Assembly: GCA_023429135.1 (NCBI GenBank)
Contig: JAEYWD010000032.1
Span: 62,001 to 126,000 of the forward strand
DNA length: 64,000 nucleotides
Source: Bacteroidota bacterium
GTDB lineage: Bacteria > Bacteroidota > Bacteroidia > Bacteroidales > JAAUTT01
Direction: 5' to 3'
How positions within the stretch are numbered: position 1 is the first letter of the stretch; every line of letters begins with the position of its first letter. The translations under genes were made by a program, and so were the position numbers. Of this stretch, positions 35,808-44,409 are shown one piece after another. Under the pieces are notes generated by a model. The model was not told the DNA's origin, did not search any database, and was given only the letters and a program-made list of their open reading frames with translations.

Positions 35808-36001
35808 TGTAACAGGTTTTTGGTTAAGGTTAATAATTGCACAATTTAATAAAATGATCACGATCTTTTTTCATTTTTCGTAATTTAGTATGGCAAAATT
35901 CTTTAAGAAAATAAGCATAGGCTTCAATACTTAATTCAACAAAAATTCCTACCTTAAAGGTTGAATTGAGTATTGTGGGTTGAAGGATATGAGGAAATTT
36001 T

Positions 36002-37474
36002 ATGAAGAATAGTAAAGCAACAATTCTTTTAATTGAAGACGATGCCATTGATGCAGCCCTTATTACTGAGAGGCTTAGCTCCCGGGGTCTATACCGGTCG
36101 GTTATTGCCACAAGTTTGAGGGAGGGCCTCGATCACTTGTCGGATGAGGATGGCTTTGATGCTATTCTTTTGGATCTTACCTTATCTGATTCCCAAGGTA
36201 CTGATACTTTTAAGGCAATATACCGGAAAGCACCTCAGTTACCCATAATAATACTTACCGGAATTGATGATGATGAGATTGTTCTGGATACATTAAAAAA
36301 CGGGGCTCAGGATTATCTTATCAAAGGGCATGTCACTAATCAATTGTTGGAAAAAACTATTCGTTACGCAATAGAGCGGAAGCAGTTTGAGGAAGCTCTT
36401 ATTAAGAGTAAGACTCAGCTCGACCAGGCCATGGACGTTGCCCGGCTATACCTGTGGGAGTACGATGTTAAAGATAGAAGTTTTATCTTCAACGAAAAGC
36501 TTTGGGTTTTTTTAGGTAATGAAGAAGGTAAACCCGGGAGTTATAAACTGAAATCGGAGGAGTTTGCTGAAACATATATATATCCTAAGGATCGCCATAT
36601 TTTCGAAAATGTATTAAAAGATGCAAATGAGCACGATGACTATTCGACGCAGGTTGAGTACCGTATTGTTCGAAAGGATGGTGAGATAAAACATTTACTG
36701 GTTCAAATGAGGGCAAGAATAGGAGGAAACTCAAAACCTTCGGGTTACTTTGGAATTATTCAGGACATTACAGAACGTAAAATTGAGATTCAAAAATCAT
36801 TTGATGCACTTAACCAGGTAGATAACGCGAAAACGGAATTTCTTTATTTTATAAGTCAGGAGATAAGGACACCTCTCAATGGAGTTGTTGGTGCGGTAAA
36901 TCTTATCAAGAACCAGGAAAATTCCGCTGCCGTGCGCGACCTTGTTGAGACTCTTGATAAATCTGTTTCCATGCTGGAATCTTTCACAAACAATGCCGTT
37001 TTATATACAAAATTAACCAACAATTATACTCCTGAACTATCGGAAATCAGAGTTAAGGATTTAATCCAGTTTGCTTTGCTGGAGAAAGAAAATCTTATTA
37101 ACGAAAAAGATATCAGAATAAACTTTGAGGATCATCCTGGCGAACATTTATTAAGAGGCGACAAGGATTTGCTCTACAAATTATTCCTGAATATTCTGGA
37201 TGTGTTCATTAATAATTCTTCACCTCATAACAACATTCGCATTGGTATTGACAACGATGCCGAAAAGGTTTGTTGTTCGTTTTACGATTCCAGAAACAGG
37301 TTCCCCGACGACTTACTTAAATCGTACACATCCATAACCGGAATTTATCAAAATTGCCAGATGGGGTTGAGCCTGTATATTGTAAAGCTGATTACGGATA
37401 AACATAAAGGCGAAATCAACATTTTTAACGATGGCGACAGTATGGCAACCGCAATATTCCATTTCCCGAAATAA
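36002..37474 (+). CDS. Receiver-PAS-histidine-kinase protein with Gln in place of the phospho-acceptor His
   Basis: This 490-residue protein has an N-terminal receiver domain (about 5-125; phospho-site in ILLDLTLSDSQG), a PAS/PAC domain (about 145-265) and a HisKA/HATPase pair (about 275-490). The H-box reads FISQEIRTPLNG: codon 286 is CAG (Gln), where all active kinases have His. In the ATPase domain the G1 (DxGxG) motif is replaced by YDSRNRFPDD; G2 survives as QMGLSLYIVKLI. It therefore looks like a pseudo-kinase. The ABC transporter gene starts five bases later, so the two are surely co-expressed. Confidence 0.9.
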   Translation: MKNSKATILLIEDDAIDAALITERLSSRGLYRSVIATSLREGLDHLSDEDGFDAILLDLTLSDSQGTDTFKAIYRKAPQLPIIILTGIDDDEIVLDTLKNGAQDYLIKGHVTNQLLEKTIRYAIERKQFEEALIKSKTQLDQAMDVARLYLWEYDVKDRSFIFNEKLWVFLGNEEGKPGSYKLKSEEFAETYIYPKDRHIFENVLKDANEHDDYSTQVEYRIVRKDGEIKHLLVQMRARIGGNSKPSGYFGIIQDITERKIEIQKSFDALNQVDNAKTEFLYFISQEIRTPLNGVVGAVNLIKNQENSAAVRDLVETLDKSVSMLESFTNNAVLYTKLTNNYTPELSEIRVKDLIQFALLEKENLINEKDIRINFEDHPGEHLLRGDKDLLYKLFLNILDVFINNSSPHNNIRIGIDNDAEKVCCSFYDSRNRFPDDLLKSYTSITGIYQNCQMGLSLYIVKLITDKHKGEINIFNDGDSMATAIFHFPK

Positions 37475-37479
37475 CGCTT

Positions 37480-40400
37480 ATGGATATAGTTCTTTTAGAT
37501 TATTATCTGCGTTTGTTTGCAATTATTGCCAATCTCTTTTCGTATTTAAACCTCGAAAACGTAAAGGATTTTCTCAAATCGTCGGTACTGAAAGAGCTTA
37601 ACCCCGACATCAAATTTGAGAGTCTTCGCCTTTTTAATGAATATTATCAGCAATATTCAGGCTATAAGGGGCAAAGTATAGTTCCGGTTTTAATTCAAAC
37701 GGTGAAACAAATAAACGATGATATTCCTAAAAAGCAGAAGTTTCAGATATTGTTACGATTGCTGCTTTTCGAAAAACAGTTACTGAAATATTCAGCTTCC
37801 GATCATATCAACGTTTCTTTTACGGAACTTATTGAGGAAATTTCGCACGAATTAAAGATTAGTTCTCCTGAATATCTTAATTGTAAGGGATTTATCACCG
37901 AAAAATTCTACCAGGTACAAGATATCCAGAAGTTATTGATTGTTTCGGACAACCGTTCGTTTCAACTGGACCTTCCCTTTATGCAACGAAAAAACCTGAA
38001 AGGGCAGATTATATTTCTTTTCATTGAGAATCCGAATACTATATTGTTTATTTACAAAGGCTCACAAGCATTAACCTATAATAAACAGCCTGTTTTTGCG
38101 TCGTCTGTTTATTTTTTCAATAAGGGCTCTGTAATAAAAGGAGAGGGGTTTGAACCCATTTATTATAATCAGGTACTTCGTAAGTTTAAGATACACGAGC
38201 CGGTGGATTTGAATGTTGAGGTGCGCGACCTCGAATTCAAATTTCCAAACAGTTCCAGCGGAATTCATAAATTTAGTCTGGATTTTGAAGCGGAGCAGTT
38301 GATCGGTATTATTGGACGCAGTGGCGTTGGGAAATCGACACTTATTAATCTGCTTATTGGTAAACGCCGTCCAAATAATGGATTCATAAAAATAAACGGA
38401 CTCGATCTTCACACCGATAGCGGTAAGCTTCACGGAATTATTGGCTATGTTTCACAGGACGACCTTCTTGTGGAGGAACTTACCGTTTTTATGAATCTTC
38501 TTCTAAATGCCAGGCTTTGCTTTGGAGATGTTGATGATGACGTTCTGAAAGAAAAAGTTAAAAACCTGCTTATGGATCTCGACCTGTATGAGGTAAGAGA
38601 TATGCAGGTGGGGTCCACCCTGAACCGTCTTATTAGCGGTGGTCAGCGGAAAAAGCTGAATATTGCCCTCGAACTCATCAGGGAACCATGGATATTATTT
38701 GCCGATGAACCAACTTCGGGACTTTCGTCGTCCGATTCGGAAGAAATTATGCATCTTCTCTCGGAACAAACAACCAAGGGAAGGATTGTAGTGGTTAATA
38801 TTCATCAGCCATCATCAGATATTTTCAAGATGTTCGATAAAATTATCGTTCTTGACAAGGAAGGATATCCCGTATACTTTGGCAACCCGTTGGATGCAAT
38901 ACCATATTTTAACGATTATTTTCAGCGTGTTTTTGCAAGCTCCGATATTTGTAGCGTTTGCGATAATGTGAATCCGGAAGCTATTTTCAAGGTTCTTGAA
39001 GAAAAAAAGACCAACGAGTTTGGAGAGTATACGAACGAGCGTAAAACTCTGCCTTCGGAGTGGCATAAACATTTCATGTCTCAAATACCGGTTAAGAGCA
39101 ATTCAGAGGTTTCTAAAGCCATTCCAAAAATTCAGTTTAATAAGCCCGGAGCTATCAGGCAATTCTTAATTTACAGTAAAAGAAATCTGTTAACCAAGCT
39201 TGCCAATTTTCAGTATATTTTGCTCTTATTAACCATTTCACCGTTATTAGCAGGTGTTCTAGCCTCGCTTTGCCGCTATACCAACATCGACGAGGGTCTG
39301 TCTTCCTACAGTTTTGGTTTTAACGAGAACATGCCTTCATATTTCTTTATGAGTGTTATAGTGGCTCTGTTCCTTGGTTTGATTATGAGTGCCGAGGAAA
39401 TCATACGCGACCGTAAAATTGTGATGCGCGAATCGTTTCTCAAGTTGAGCCGTCTTTCATATATCAATTCAAAAGTAGCGTATGTATTTGCTATTAGTGC
39501 TTTGCAGTCGTTTTTGTATGTACTTATTGGCAACGCAATTCTGGAGATTCAAGGTATGAATTTCAGTTTCTGGCTGATAATGTTTTCAACCTCATGTTTT
39601 GCAAGTCTTGTAGGTTTGTATATTTCGTCCATGTTGAATTCGGTAATAGCCATTTACATACTGGTGCCGCTTATTATTGTGCCACAAATGCTGTTAAGCG
39701 GGGTCGTTGTGAATTACAACAAACTGAACAAATATGTGTCGTCCAAAGAATATGTGCCTTTTGTTGGCGATATTATGGCTTCACGGTGGGCCTACGAAGC
39801 TATGGTTGTAAAACAGTTCTCTTCAAACGATTATCAGAAGTATTACTTCGATATTGAAAAAAAAGAAAGCAATATCAAGTTCAACCTCCTGTTTGCTGTT
39901 CCTGAGGTTAAAAAGAGGGTTCAGAAATTTGAAGTAGCAAACCAAAATTCTAAAGGATATAAAAGCGACTTAAGATTTATTAATTATGAATTACGGAAGA
40001 TAAGCAGCTTACCATATAATTTTGGTAGTTTAAAATTTGATTCCCAAAATCCTGATAAACTGTTAAAGAAGCTGGACAAAATCAGCAATTTTCTTTCGGA
40101 TGAACTGAATCGTGTTGCTGCAGTAAAGGACAGCATTACGCATTCACTTGTAGCAAAGTTTGGTAATATCGACAACTATCTCCTTCTGAAAAATCAGAAC
40201 TATAATAAGAGTCTGGCCGATCTTGTTCTTAAGCGGAAGGAGCTTCAGCCTTACACCATCGACGGTAACAGAATTATAAGGGAGCTGGAGCCTGTTTATC
40301 AGATTCCACAATCTCCCATAGGGCGGGCGCATTTTTTGTCGGCTTACAAGAAGCTGGGAGGGTTTTACCTATCCACCTTTAACTATAATATTATGGTTAT

Positions 40401-40491
40401 TTGGATTATGGCCGTGTTTATGTATTTGTTTCTTATTGTTTGTAACATACATCCAAAGCAAATACATTTTCTGCAACATCGTACGAAATAA
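37480..40491 (+). CDS. ABCG-type ABC transporter, fused ATPase and permease with TerB-like N-terminus
   Basis: This 1003-residue protein has four parts. The N-terminal alpha-helical region (about 1-150) resembles TerB-type domains, followed by a linker of beta character (150-240). The ATPase domain (about 245-480) has Walker A GRSGVGKSTL, signature ISGGQRKKL and Walker B WILFADEPTSG. A membrane domain with about six helices (about 565-760 and one at the C-terminus) encloses a large soluble loop (770-960). The ATPase-before-permease order is the ABCG/White type. Substrate unknown. It is coupled to the degenerate kinase gene upstream. Confidence 0.88.
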   Translation: MDIVLLDYYLRLFAIIANLFSYLNLENVKDFLKSSVLKELNPDIKFESLRLFNEYYQQYSGYKGQSIVPVLIQTVKQINDDIPKKQKFQILLRLLLFEKQLLKYSASDHINVSFTELIEEISHELKISSPEYLNCKGFITEKFYQVQDIQKLLIVSDNRSFQLDLPFMQRKNLKGQIIFLFIENPNTILFIYKGSQALTYNKQPVFASSVYFFNKGSVIKGEGFEPIYYNQVLRKFKIHEPVDLNVEVRDLEFKFPNSSSGIHKFSLDFEAEQLIGIIGRSGVGKSTLINLLIGKRRPNNGFIKINGLDLHTDSGKLHGIIGYVSQDDLLVEELTVFMNLLLNARLCFGDVDDDVLKEKVKNLLMDLDLYEVRDMQVGSTLNRLISGGQRKKLNIALELIREPWILFADEPTSGLSSSDSEEIMHLLSEQTTKGRIVVVNIHQPSSDIFKMFDKIIVLDKEGYPVYFGNPLDAIPYFNDYFQRVFASSDICSVCDNVNPEAIFKVLEEKKTNEFGEYTNERKTLPSEWHKHFMSQIPVKSNSEVSKAIPKIQFNKPGAIRQFLIYSKRNLLTKLANFQYILLLLTISPLLAGVLASLCRYTNIDEGLSSYSFGFNENMPSYFFMSVIVALFLGLIMSAEEIIRDRKIVMRESFLKLSRLSYINSKVAYVFAISALQSFLYVLIGNAILEIQGMNFSFWLIMFSTSCFASLVGLYISSMLNSVIAIYILVPLIIVPQMLLSGVVVNYNKLNKYVSSKEYVPFVGDIMASRWAYEAMVVKQFSSNDYQKYYFDIEKKESNIKFNLLFAVPEVKKRVQKFEVANQNSKGYKSDLRFINYELRKISSLPYNFGSLKFDSQNPDKLLKKLDKISNFLSDELNRVAAVKDSITHSLVAKFGNIDNYLLLKNQNYNKSLADLVLKRKELQPYTIDGNRIIRELEPVYQIPQSPIGRAHFLSAYKKLGGFYLSTFNYNIMVIWIMAVFMYLFLIVCNIHPKQIHFLQHRTK

Positions 40492-40503
40492 ATATTAAAT
40501 ACA

Positions 40504-40700
40504 TGAGTTCGATGTAAATAAATAAGGTTAAATGGTCGGGTGTATGCTATTCTACTAAGGTTATAGGAAATGAAAATAAGGTTCTTTTTTAGAAAACCTT
40601 ATTCTAAAATTGTATTTAAACCTTAGTACAAAAGATTTCAAATGTTCTTTAACCTTATTACCTTATTTTCATAGTTTACCAAGATCTTAGATCGACCTCA
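40504..40700. repeat. Nested-palindrome interspersed element, copy B, with terminal inverted repeats
   Basis: This 197-bp element starts TGAGTTCGATGTAA and ends with the inverse of TGAGGTCGATCTAA (12 of 14 match). Inside are an outer palindrome TACTAAGGTT (40553) / AACCTTAGTA (40619) and an inner one AATAAGGTT/AACCTTATT around CTTTTTTAGAA. Terminal inverted repeats and size suggest a MITE, but I cannot see a target duplication. It sits between two convergent genes. Confidence 0.7.
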
Positions 40701-40702
40701 CG

Positions 40703-42073
40703 TTAAACAGCATTTTTGCCGGAGTGCAGCGCTACTTCGTTTTCATTTTTCAATAGACGGATACAGTTCATCAGTGCCCTGCTGTTGTGATAATTTACTT
40801 TCCAGATACTTGCTTTGGGGCTATTTTTTGATTCCGGGCTGAAATTTAAACCCTCTATGTACCATTCGCCGTGCTCCTTGTCGATGAGGTTGGTATCAAT
40901 AAATTTCCATATTTTCTCAAAGGCCATCCTGTACTTTTTATCTTCCGGATAAATTGTTGACATTAGCAATAAGGCATTCAGACCTTCGGCCTGAACCCAC
41001 CATTGAGCTTTCTTTTCCAGAATTGTGATTGAGTCACTGCTTTTAACATAATATCCTTCACCATAGAAGCCGCCTGTATTTTGGTCAAATCCGTTTACAA
41101 GAGAATGATCAACAAGCTTACGTGCAATTCGTAGAGTGATGGTATCGTTTTTTACATTCAGCGCATGGGAAGCTTCGAGCAACAAAAATGCGGTTTCAAC
41201 ATCGTGACCAAAAGAGATATGATCCATGGCTTTCCTTTCTTTGATTACCGCCAAGCCAGAGTCACGGTTGGTTACATGTTTCCAGTCTTCAGTAAAGTAT
41301 AGGCGTAAATAACCTTCAGGGTCTACAAAAGTATCCCGCACAAGGGTTAGCATATGCTGAAGCCTGTTCTTTACAAGTGTGTCGGGCCATACTTTGTAAA
41401 GCTCGGTAAAAGCCTCAAGAATGTGGATGCTCGAATTATAATCCTTTAATGCAGGCGAGCCTGGTTTATTATGTTTGGCAAGCCATGTTCCATCCTGGTT
41501 CATGGCATCTACATAACCGCCATAAGTTTTATCGTAGCTGTTTTTATCGAGCCAGAGAAATGTTTTTTTTGCTAGATCCAATGCAGCAGTGTCTTTGGTG
41601 AGATTGTAGTACGACACCAGCCCGTAGATTGCAAATACATTCCCGTATGTCATTTTTTGATTACGATACATTTGATCCAGGTAACCGCCGTTTTTGGAGC
41701 GCAGGTTGAAAAAGCCGCCGTAAACTGAGTCCCACATGTGTTTTCTCAGAAAATTGAAGCCATGACGGGCATATCGGGCATAAACCGTATCGTTGTAAAA
41801 CATAGCTGCCTGCGAACTCGTCCAAACATGACGACTTTGTGATACCAGCATTTTGGGTTGAACACTGTCGGCAATCCAGTTATAGGAAAAATTGCTAAGA
41901 TATCCGCCATCTGCAGTATCGATAACTCGTGGATACCAAACTTCAAGTATATTTTTTCGGAGGCAACTATCGAAAGTAGCAATCATTTGTTCGTCGGTGG
42001 ATTGCTTTTTGGCCTGATTGCAGCTTATCAGAGAAATCAAGATCAGTAGCAGAACGGGCAATAATTTTTTCAT
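40703..42073 (-). CDS. AGE-family epimerase/isomerase-like lipoprotein
   Basis: This 456-residue protein has a lipoprotein signal (lipobox ISC near residue 19; SCNQAKKQ) and the (alpha/alpha)6 fold of N-acylglucosamine 2-epimerase/mannose isomerase-like proteins. Landmarks are YLSNFSYNW, QSRHVWTSSQAAMFY, HISFGHDVETAFLLLEAS and KAQWWVQAEGLNALL. Its envelope location is unlike the usual cytoplasmic AGE enzymes. In Bacteroidota such exported members are usually near polysaccharide genes, as here, and their reaction is generally unproven. Confidence 0.83.
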   Translation of the reverse strand: MKKLLPVLLLILISLISCNQAKKQSTDEQMIATFDSCLRKNILEVWYPRVIDTADGGYLSNFSYNWIADSVQPKMLVSQSRHVWTSSQAAMFYNDTVYARYARHGFNFLRKHMWDSVYGGFFNLRSKNGGYLDQMYRNQKMTYGNVFAIYGLVSYYNLTKDTAALDLAKKTFLWLDKNSYDKTYGGYVDAMNQDGTWLAKHNKPGSPALKDYNSSIHILEAFTELYKVWPDTLVKNRLQHMLTLVRDTFVDPEGYLRLYFTEDWKHVTNRDSGLAVIKERKAMDHISFGHDVETAFLLLEASHALNVKNDTITLRIARKLVDHSLVNGFDQNTGGFYGEGYYVKSSDSITILEKKAQWWVQAEGLNALLLMSTIYPEDKKYRMAFEKIWKFIDTNLIDKEHGEWYIEGLNFSPESKNSPKASIWKVNYHNSRALMNCIRLLKNENEVALHSGKNAV

Positions 42074-42263
42074 GCTTTGTAGGAGTTAACTGTAGTTTAG
42101 TGTGTAATTCATTTCAAAAATAATAAAAATGTTAGCCTGGATCGGATTATGTCAATATAAAAACTGTTGCAGGTCAATTTAGGCATTGAGGCCTATAGAG
42201 CAATAACTGAAGTTAAGTTAGGAGAACATCATTACTTTTGCACCTGAAAATAAAATTTAAATA

Positions 42264-42716
42264 ATGGAACATTTATATAACGACGAAAATATCAAAACCA
42301 TGCAGGTGTCCGATTCTGCAAGACTGCCAGGCAAAAACAGGGTGGAGGAGCTGAAGAATTTTGCACGTTTATCGGGATATAAGCGGATTGGCATTGCCCA
42401 TTGCGTTTCCGTTCAGAAGGAAGCCGATTTACTAAAACAATCGCTCTCGGGCGAATTCGAAGTTTTTTCGGTTGGTTGTAAATACGGACAAGTTCCGGCA
42501 AGTGAGATACTAAAAAAGGAAACTAAAGGTATTTCCTGCAATCCTGCAGGGCAGGCCGAATTCTTAGCTGAAAATAAAACAGAAATGAATATTGTGATGG
42601 GACTCTGTGTTGGTCACGATATGATTTTTACTACCAAATCGCAGGCTCCATCTACCACACTTGTAGTTAAGGATCGCGAGCATAAACATAACACCATGGA
42701 AATTTTCAAACAGTAA
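42264..42716 (+). CDS. DUF1847-like small Cys-containing protein
   Basis: This 150-residue protein has the DUF1847-type core: NRVEELKNFARLSGYKRIGIAHC, FEVFSVGCKYG, GISCNPAGQAEFL and NIVMGLCVGHDMIFTTKSQAP...TLVVKDRE. The usual N-terminal Cys-rich segment of that family is missing here. The four conserved Cys suggest metal binding. The phosphatase-like gene begins one base after its stop, so they form a pair. A possible -7 box TACTTTTG lies 24 bp upstream of the ATG (42233-42240). Confidence 0.75.
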   Translation: MEHLYNDENIKTMQVSDSARLPGKNRVEELKNFARLSGYKRIGIAHCVSVQKEADLLKQSLSGEFEVFSVGCKYGQVPASEILKKETKGISCNPAGQAEFLAENKTEMNIVMGLCVGHDMIFTTKSQAPSTTLVVKDREHKHNTMEIFKQ

Positions 42717-42717
42717 T

Positions 42718-43164
42718 ATGGATATTCAGTATTATTATCAATATAACGAATCGCTTGCGGCAGGAGCGCAGCCGACTCCTGAGCAAATTGCAGCATTGAA
42801 AGAAAACGGTTTTGAAGCAATTGTGAACATTTCACCCGTTAGTGCCCGTAATGCGTTAAAAGATGAAGCCTCTGCAGTAGAGCAGTTACAGATGGACTAC
42901 TTTCATTTTCCGGTGGATTGTTCAAATTTACGCCCTGTGCATTATCTGGCATTCAAAGGTATTATGAGCGGATTGGAAGGTAAAAAAGTGTTTGTCCATT
43001 GTGGAGGAAATATTAAATCGTCCAATTTGCTGCACATGTACCATGTGCTTGAGAAAGGTATTGATGAAGTTGAATCACTGACAACCCTTAAAAAAATTCA
43101 GAACCCTGAAGAAAAGTGGTTCAAGTATTTTAAGATGATGGGGATGATGGGAGTTGGGAAGTGA
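42718..43164 (+). CDS. DUF442/dual-specificity-phosphatase-like protein with altered P-loop
   Basis: This 148-residue protein has the fold order of small tyrosine/dual-specificity phosphatase-like proteins: QPTPEQIAALKENGFEAIVNI, then the P-loop VFVHCGGNIKSSN with Cys95. The Arg expected six residues after Cys is Ser101, and only a Lys at 100 is nearby. The general acid Asp may be the one in YFHFPVDCSN. The enzyme is therefore probably inactive or of altered specificity. It is coupled to the DUF1847-like gene. Confidence 0.72.
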   Translation: MDIQYYYQYNESLAAGAQPTPEQIAALKENGFEAIVNISPVSARNALKDEASAVEQLQMDYFHFPVDCSNLRPVHYLAFKGIMSGLEGKKVFVHCGGNIKSSNLLHMYHVLEKGIDEVESLTTLKKIQNPEEKWFKYFKMMGMMGVGK

Positions 43165-43235
43165 TATATAGTTAAACTGATTTTGGAATAGATTCATCAT
43201 TCTACTTTGTTCTCACCTTTAATTTCTATTATATT

Positions 43236-43261
43236 GACATTCTGAACGAAGTGAAGAATCT
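43236..43261. repeat. Short interspersed repeat (GACATTCTGAACGAAG...)
   Basis: This 26-bp segment reads GACATTCTGAACGAAG followed by TGAAGAATCT. It matches one arm of the inverted repeat at 15998-16066. Confidence 0.45.
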
Positions 43262-43335
43262 ACAACTTTAGATGGATAAAATGCAAATTCCCCTATCCAT
43301 TTCACTCCGACTTTGTTTATTAGTAAAGTGGTTTT

Positions 43336-44163
43336 ATGAAAGCATTGATAACCGGCGCATCCAGAGGAATTGGTGAAGCGTACGCATACAGATTTGCCCA
43401 ACTTGGTTATAATCTTATTCTTACCGGGCGTTCCGAGGATTTGCTGCACGATATTGCTATGCGGATTACGCAACAATATCAGGTTGAAGTAGAAATTTTA
43501 ACCGTAGAACTTGCAAATGACGGGGAACTGGAAAACCTCACACTGAAGATCCGCGAATGCGACGATCTTCACGTGCTTGTTAATAATGCCGGCTTTGGAT
43601 CGGGTAATTATTTTGAAGAGGAGGATTTCGATTATGTCGATAAGATGATTAAAGTTCACGTACGAGCCCCTTTAAAGCTGATTCACGCTGCCTTACCCGG
43701 CATGACAGCTAAAGGCGGTGGAATTATTATCAATGTTTCCTCGTTGGGAGGTAAAACTCCTTTTCCAAAAAGCTCTGTTTACAGTGCCACCAAATCGTTC
43801 ATTCAGATTTTCTCCGAAACTCTTCACCTCGAAACCCGCAACTCGAATATTGTAGTTCAGACACTTTGTCCAGGGTTTACTAAAACACACTTTCACAGCC
43901 GGTTGGGAGCAAATAGTGCTCGAATAGAGAAAAACGGATTTATCCGCTGGATGACACCTGAAGAGGTTGTTGAAATTTCGCTAAACAGCTTAAGCAAAGA
44001 TAAAGTTGTTTGTGTACCGGGTTTCTGGAACAAAGTACTATGGGTAACAGCCGGAATGCTGCCTAGGTGGATTTATTATAAATTGATTTTGGGATTAGGA
44101 AATAAAAAAGTCGGTGGAGAAAGGAATCAAGTAAAAGCATCGGTTGCCAGTTTATCAACGTGA
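43336..44163 (+). CDS. Short-chain dehydrogenase/reductase (SDR)
   Basis: This 275-residue NAD(P)-dependent oxidoreductase has the classical SDR marks: cofactor loop TGASRGIGEAYA (about 6-17), LVNNAGFGSG (about 86-95), catalytic Ser in INVSSLGGK and the YSATKSF motif with Tyr and Lys. The extended C-terminus (VVCVPGFWNKVLW...PRWIYYKLI) resembles the DltE/YqjQ-like branch. The RxG pattern after the Gly-rich loop leans to NADPH. Substrate unknown. Confidence 0.9.
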   Translation: MKALITGASRGIGEAYAYRFAQLGYNLILTGRSEDLLHDIAMRITQQYQVEVEILTVELANDGELENLTLKIRECDDLHVLVNNAGFGSGNYFEEEDFDYVDKMIKVHVRAPLKLIHAALPGMTAKGGGIIINVSSLGGKTPFPKSSVYSATKSFIQIFSETLHLETRNSNIVVQTLCPGFTKTHFHSRLGANSARIEKNGFIRWMTPEEVVEISLNSLSKDKVVCVPGFWNKVLWVTAGMLPRWIYYKLILGLGNKKVGGERNQVKASVASLST

Positions 44164-44409
44164 AATTGATTGATACTTTTATATTGCGCCCTATTTATTA
44201 GCCTTATACTTTCCCACTAAAGATAATGAACTAATTTTTATAATAAATGAATCCTTTTTGATATACTTTTTTTGCCACTGTTTCTATATTGCATTAATTA
44301 TTAAAGCTACTAAAACACTACCTTTGATTAGGACTAACTTTAAAACTGCAGATAGTGTCCAAGGCTTTTTGGAATTGAGTTGTGCCTTCGAAACTTATAT
44401 TAATTTCCC

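Noticed and set aside
38071..38433. Minus-strand frame inside the ABC transporter gene
   Set aside because: It covers the Walker A region of a strongly supported gene and shows no domain.
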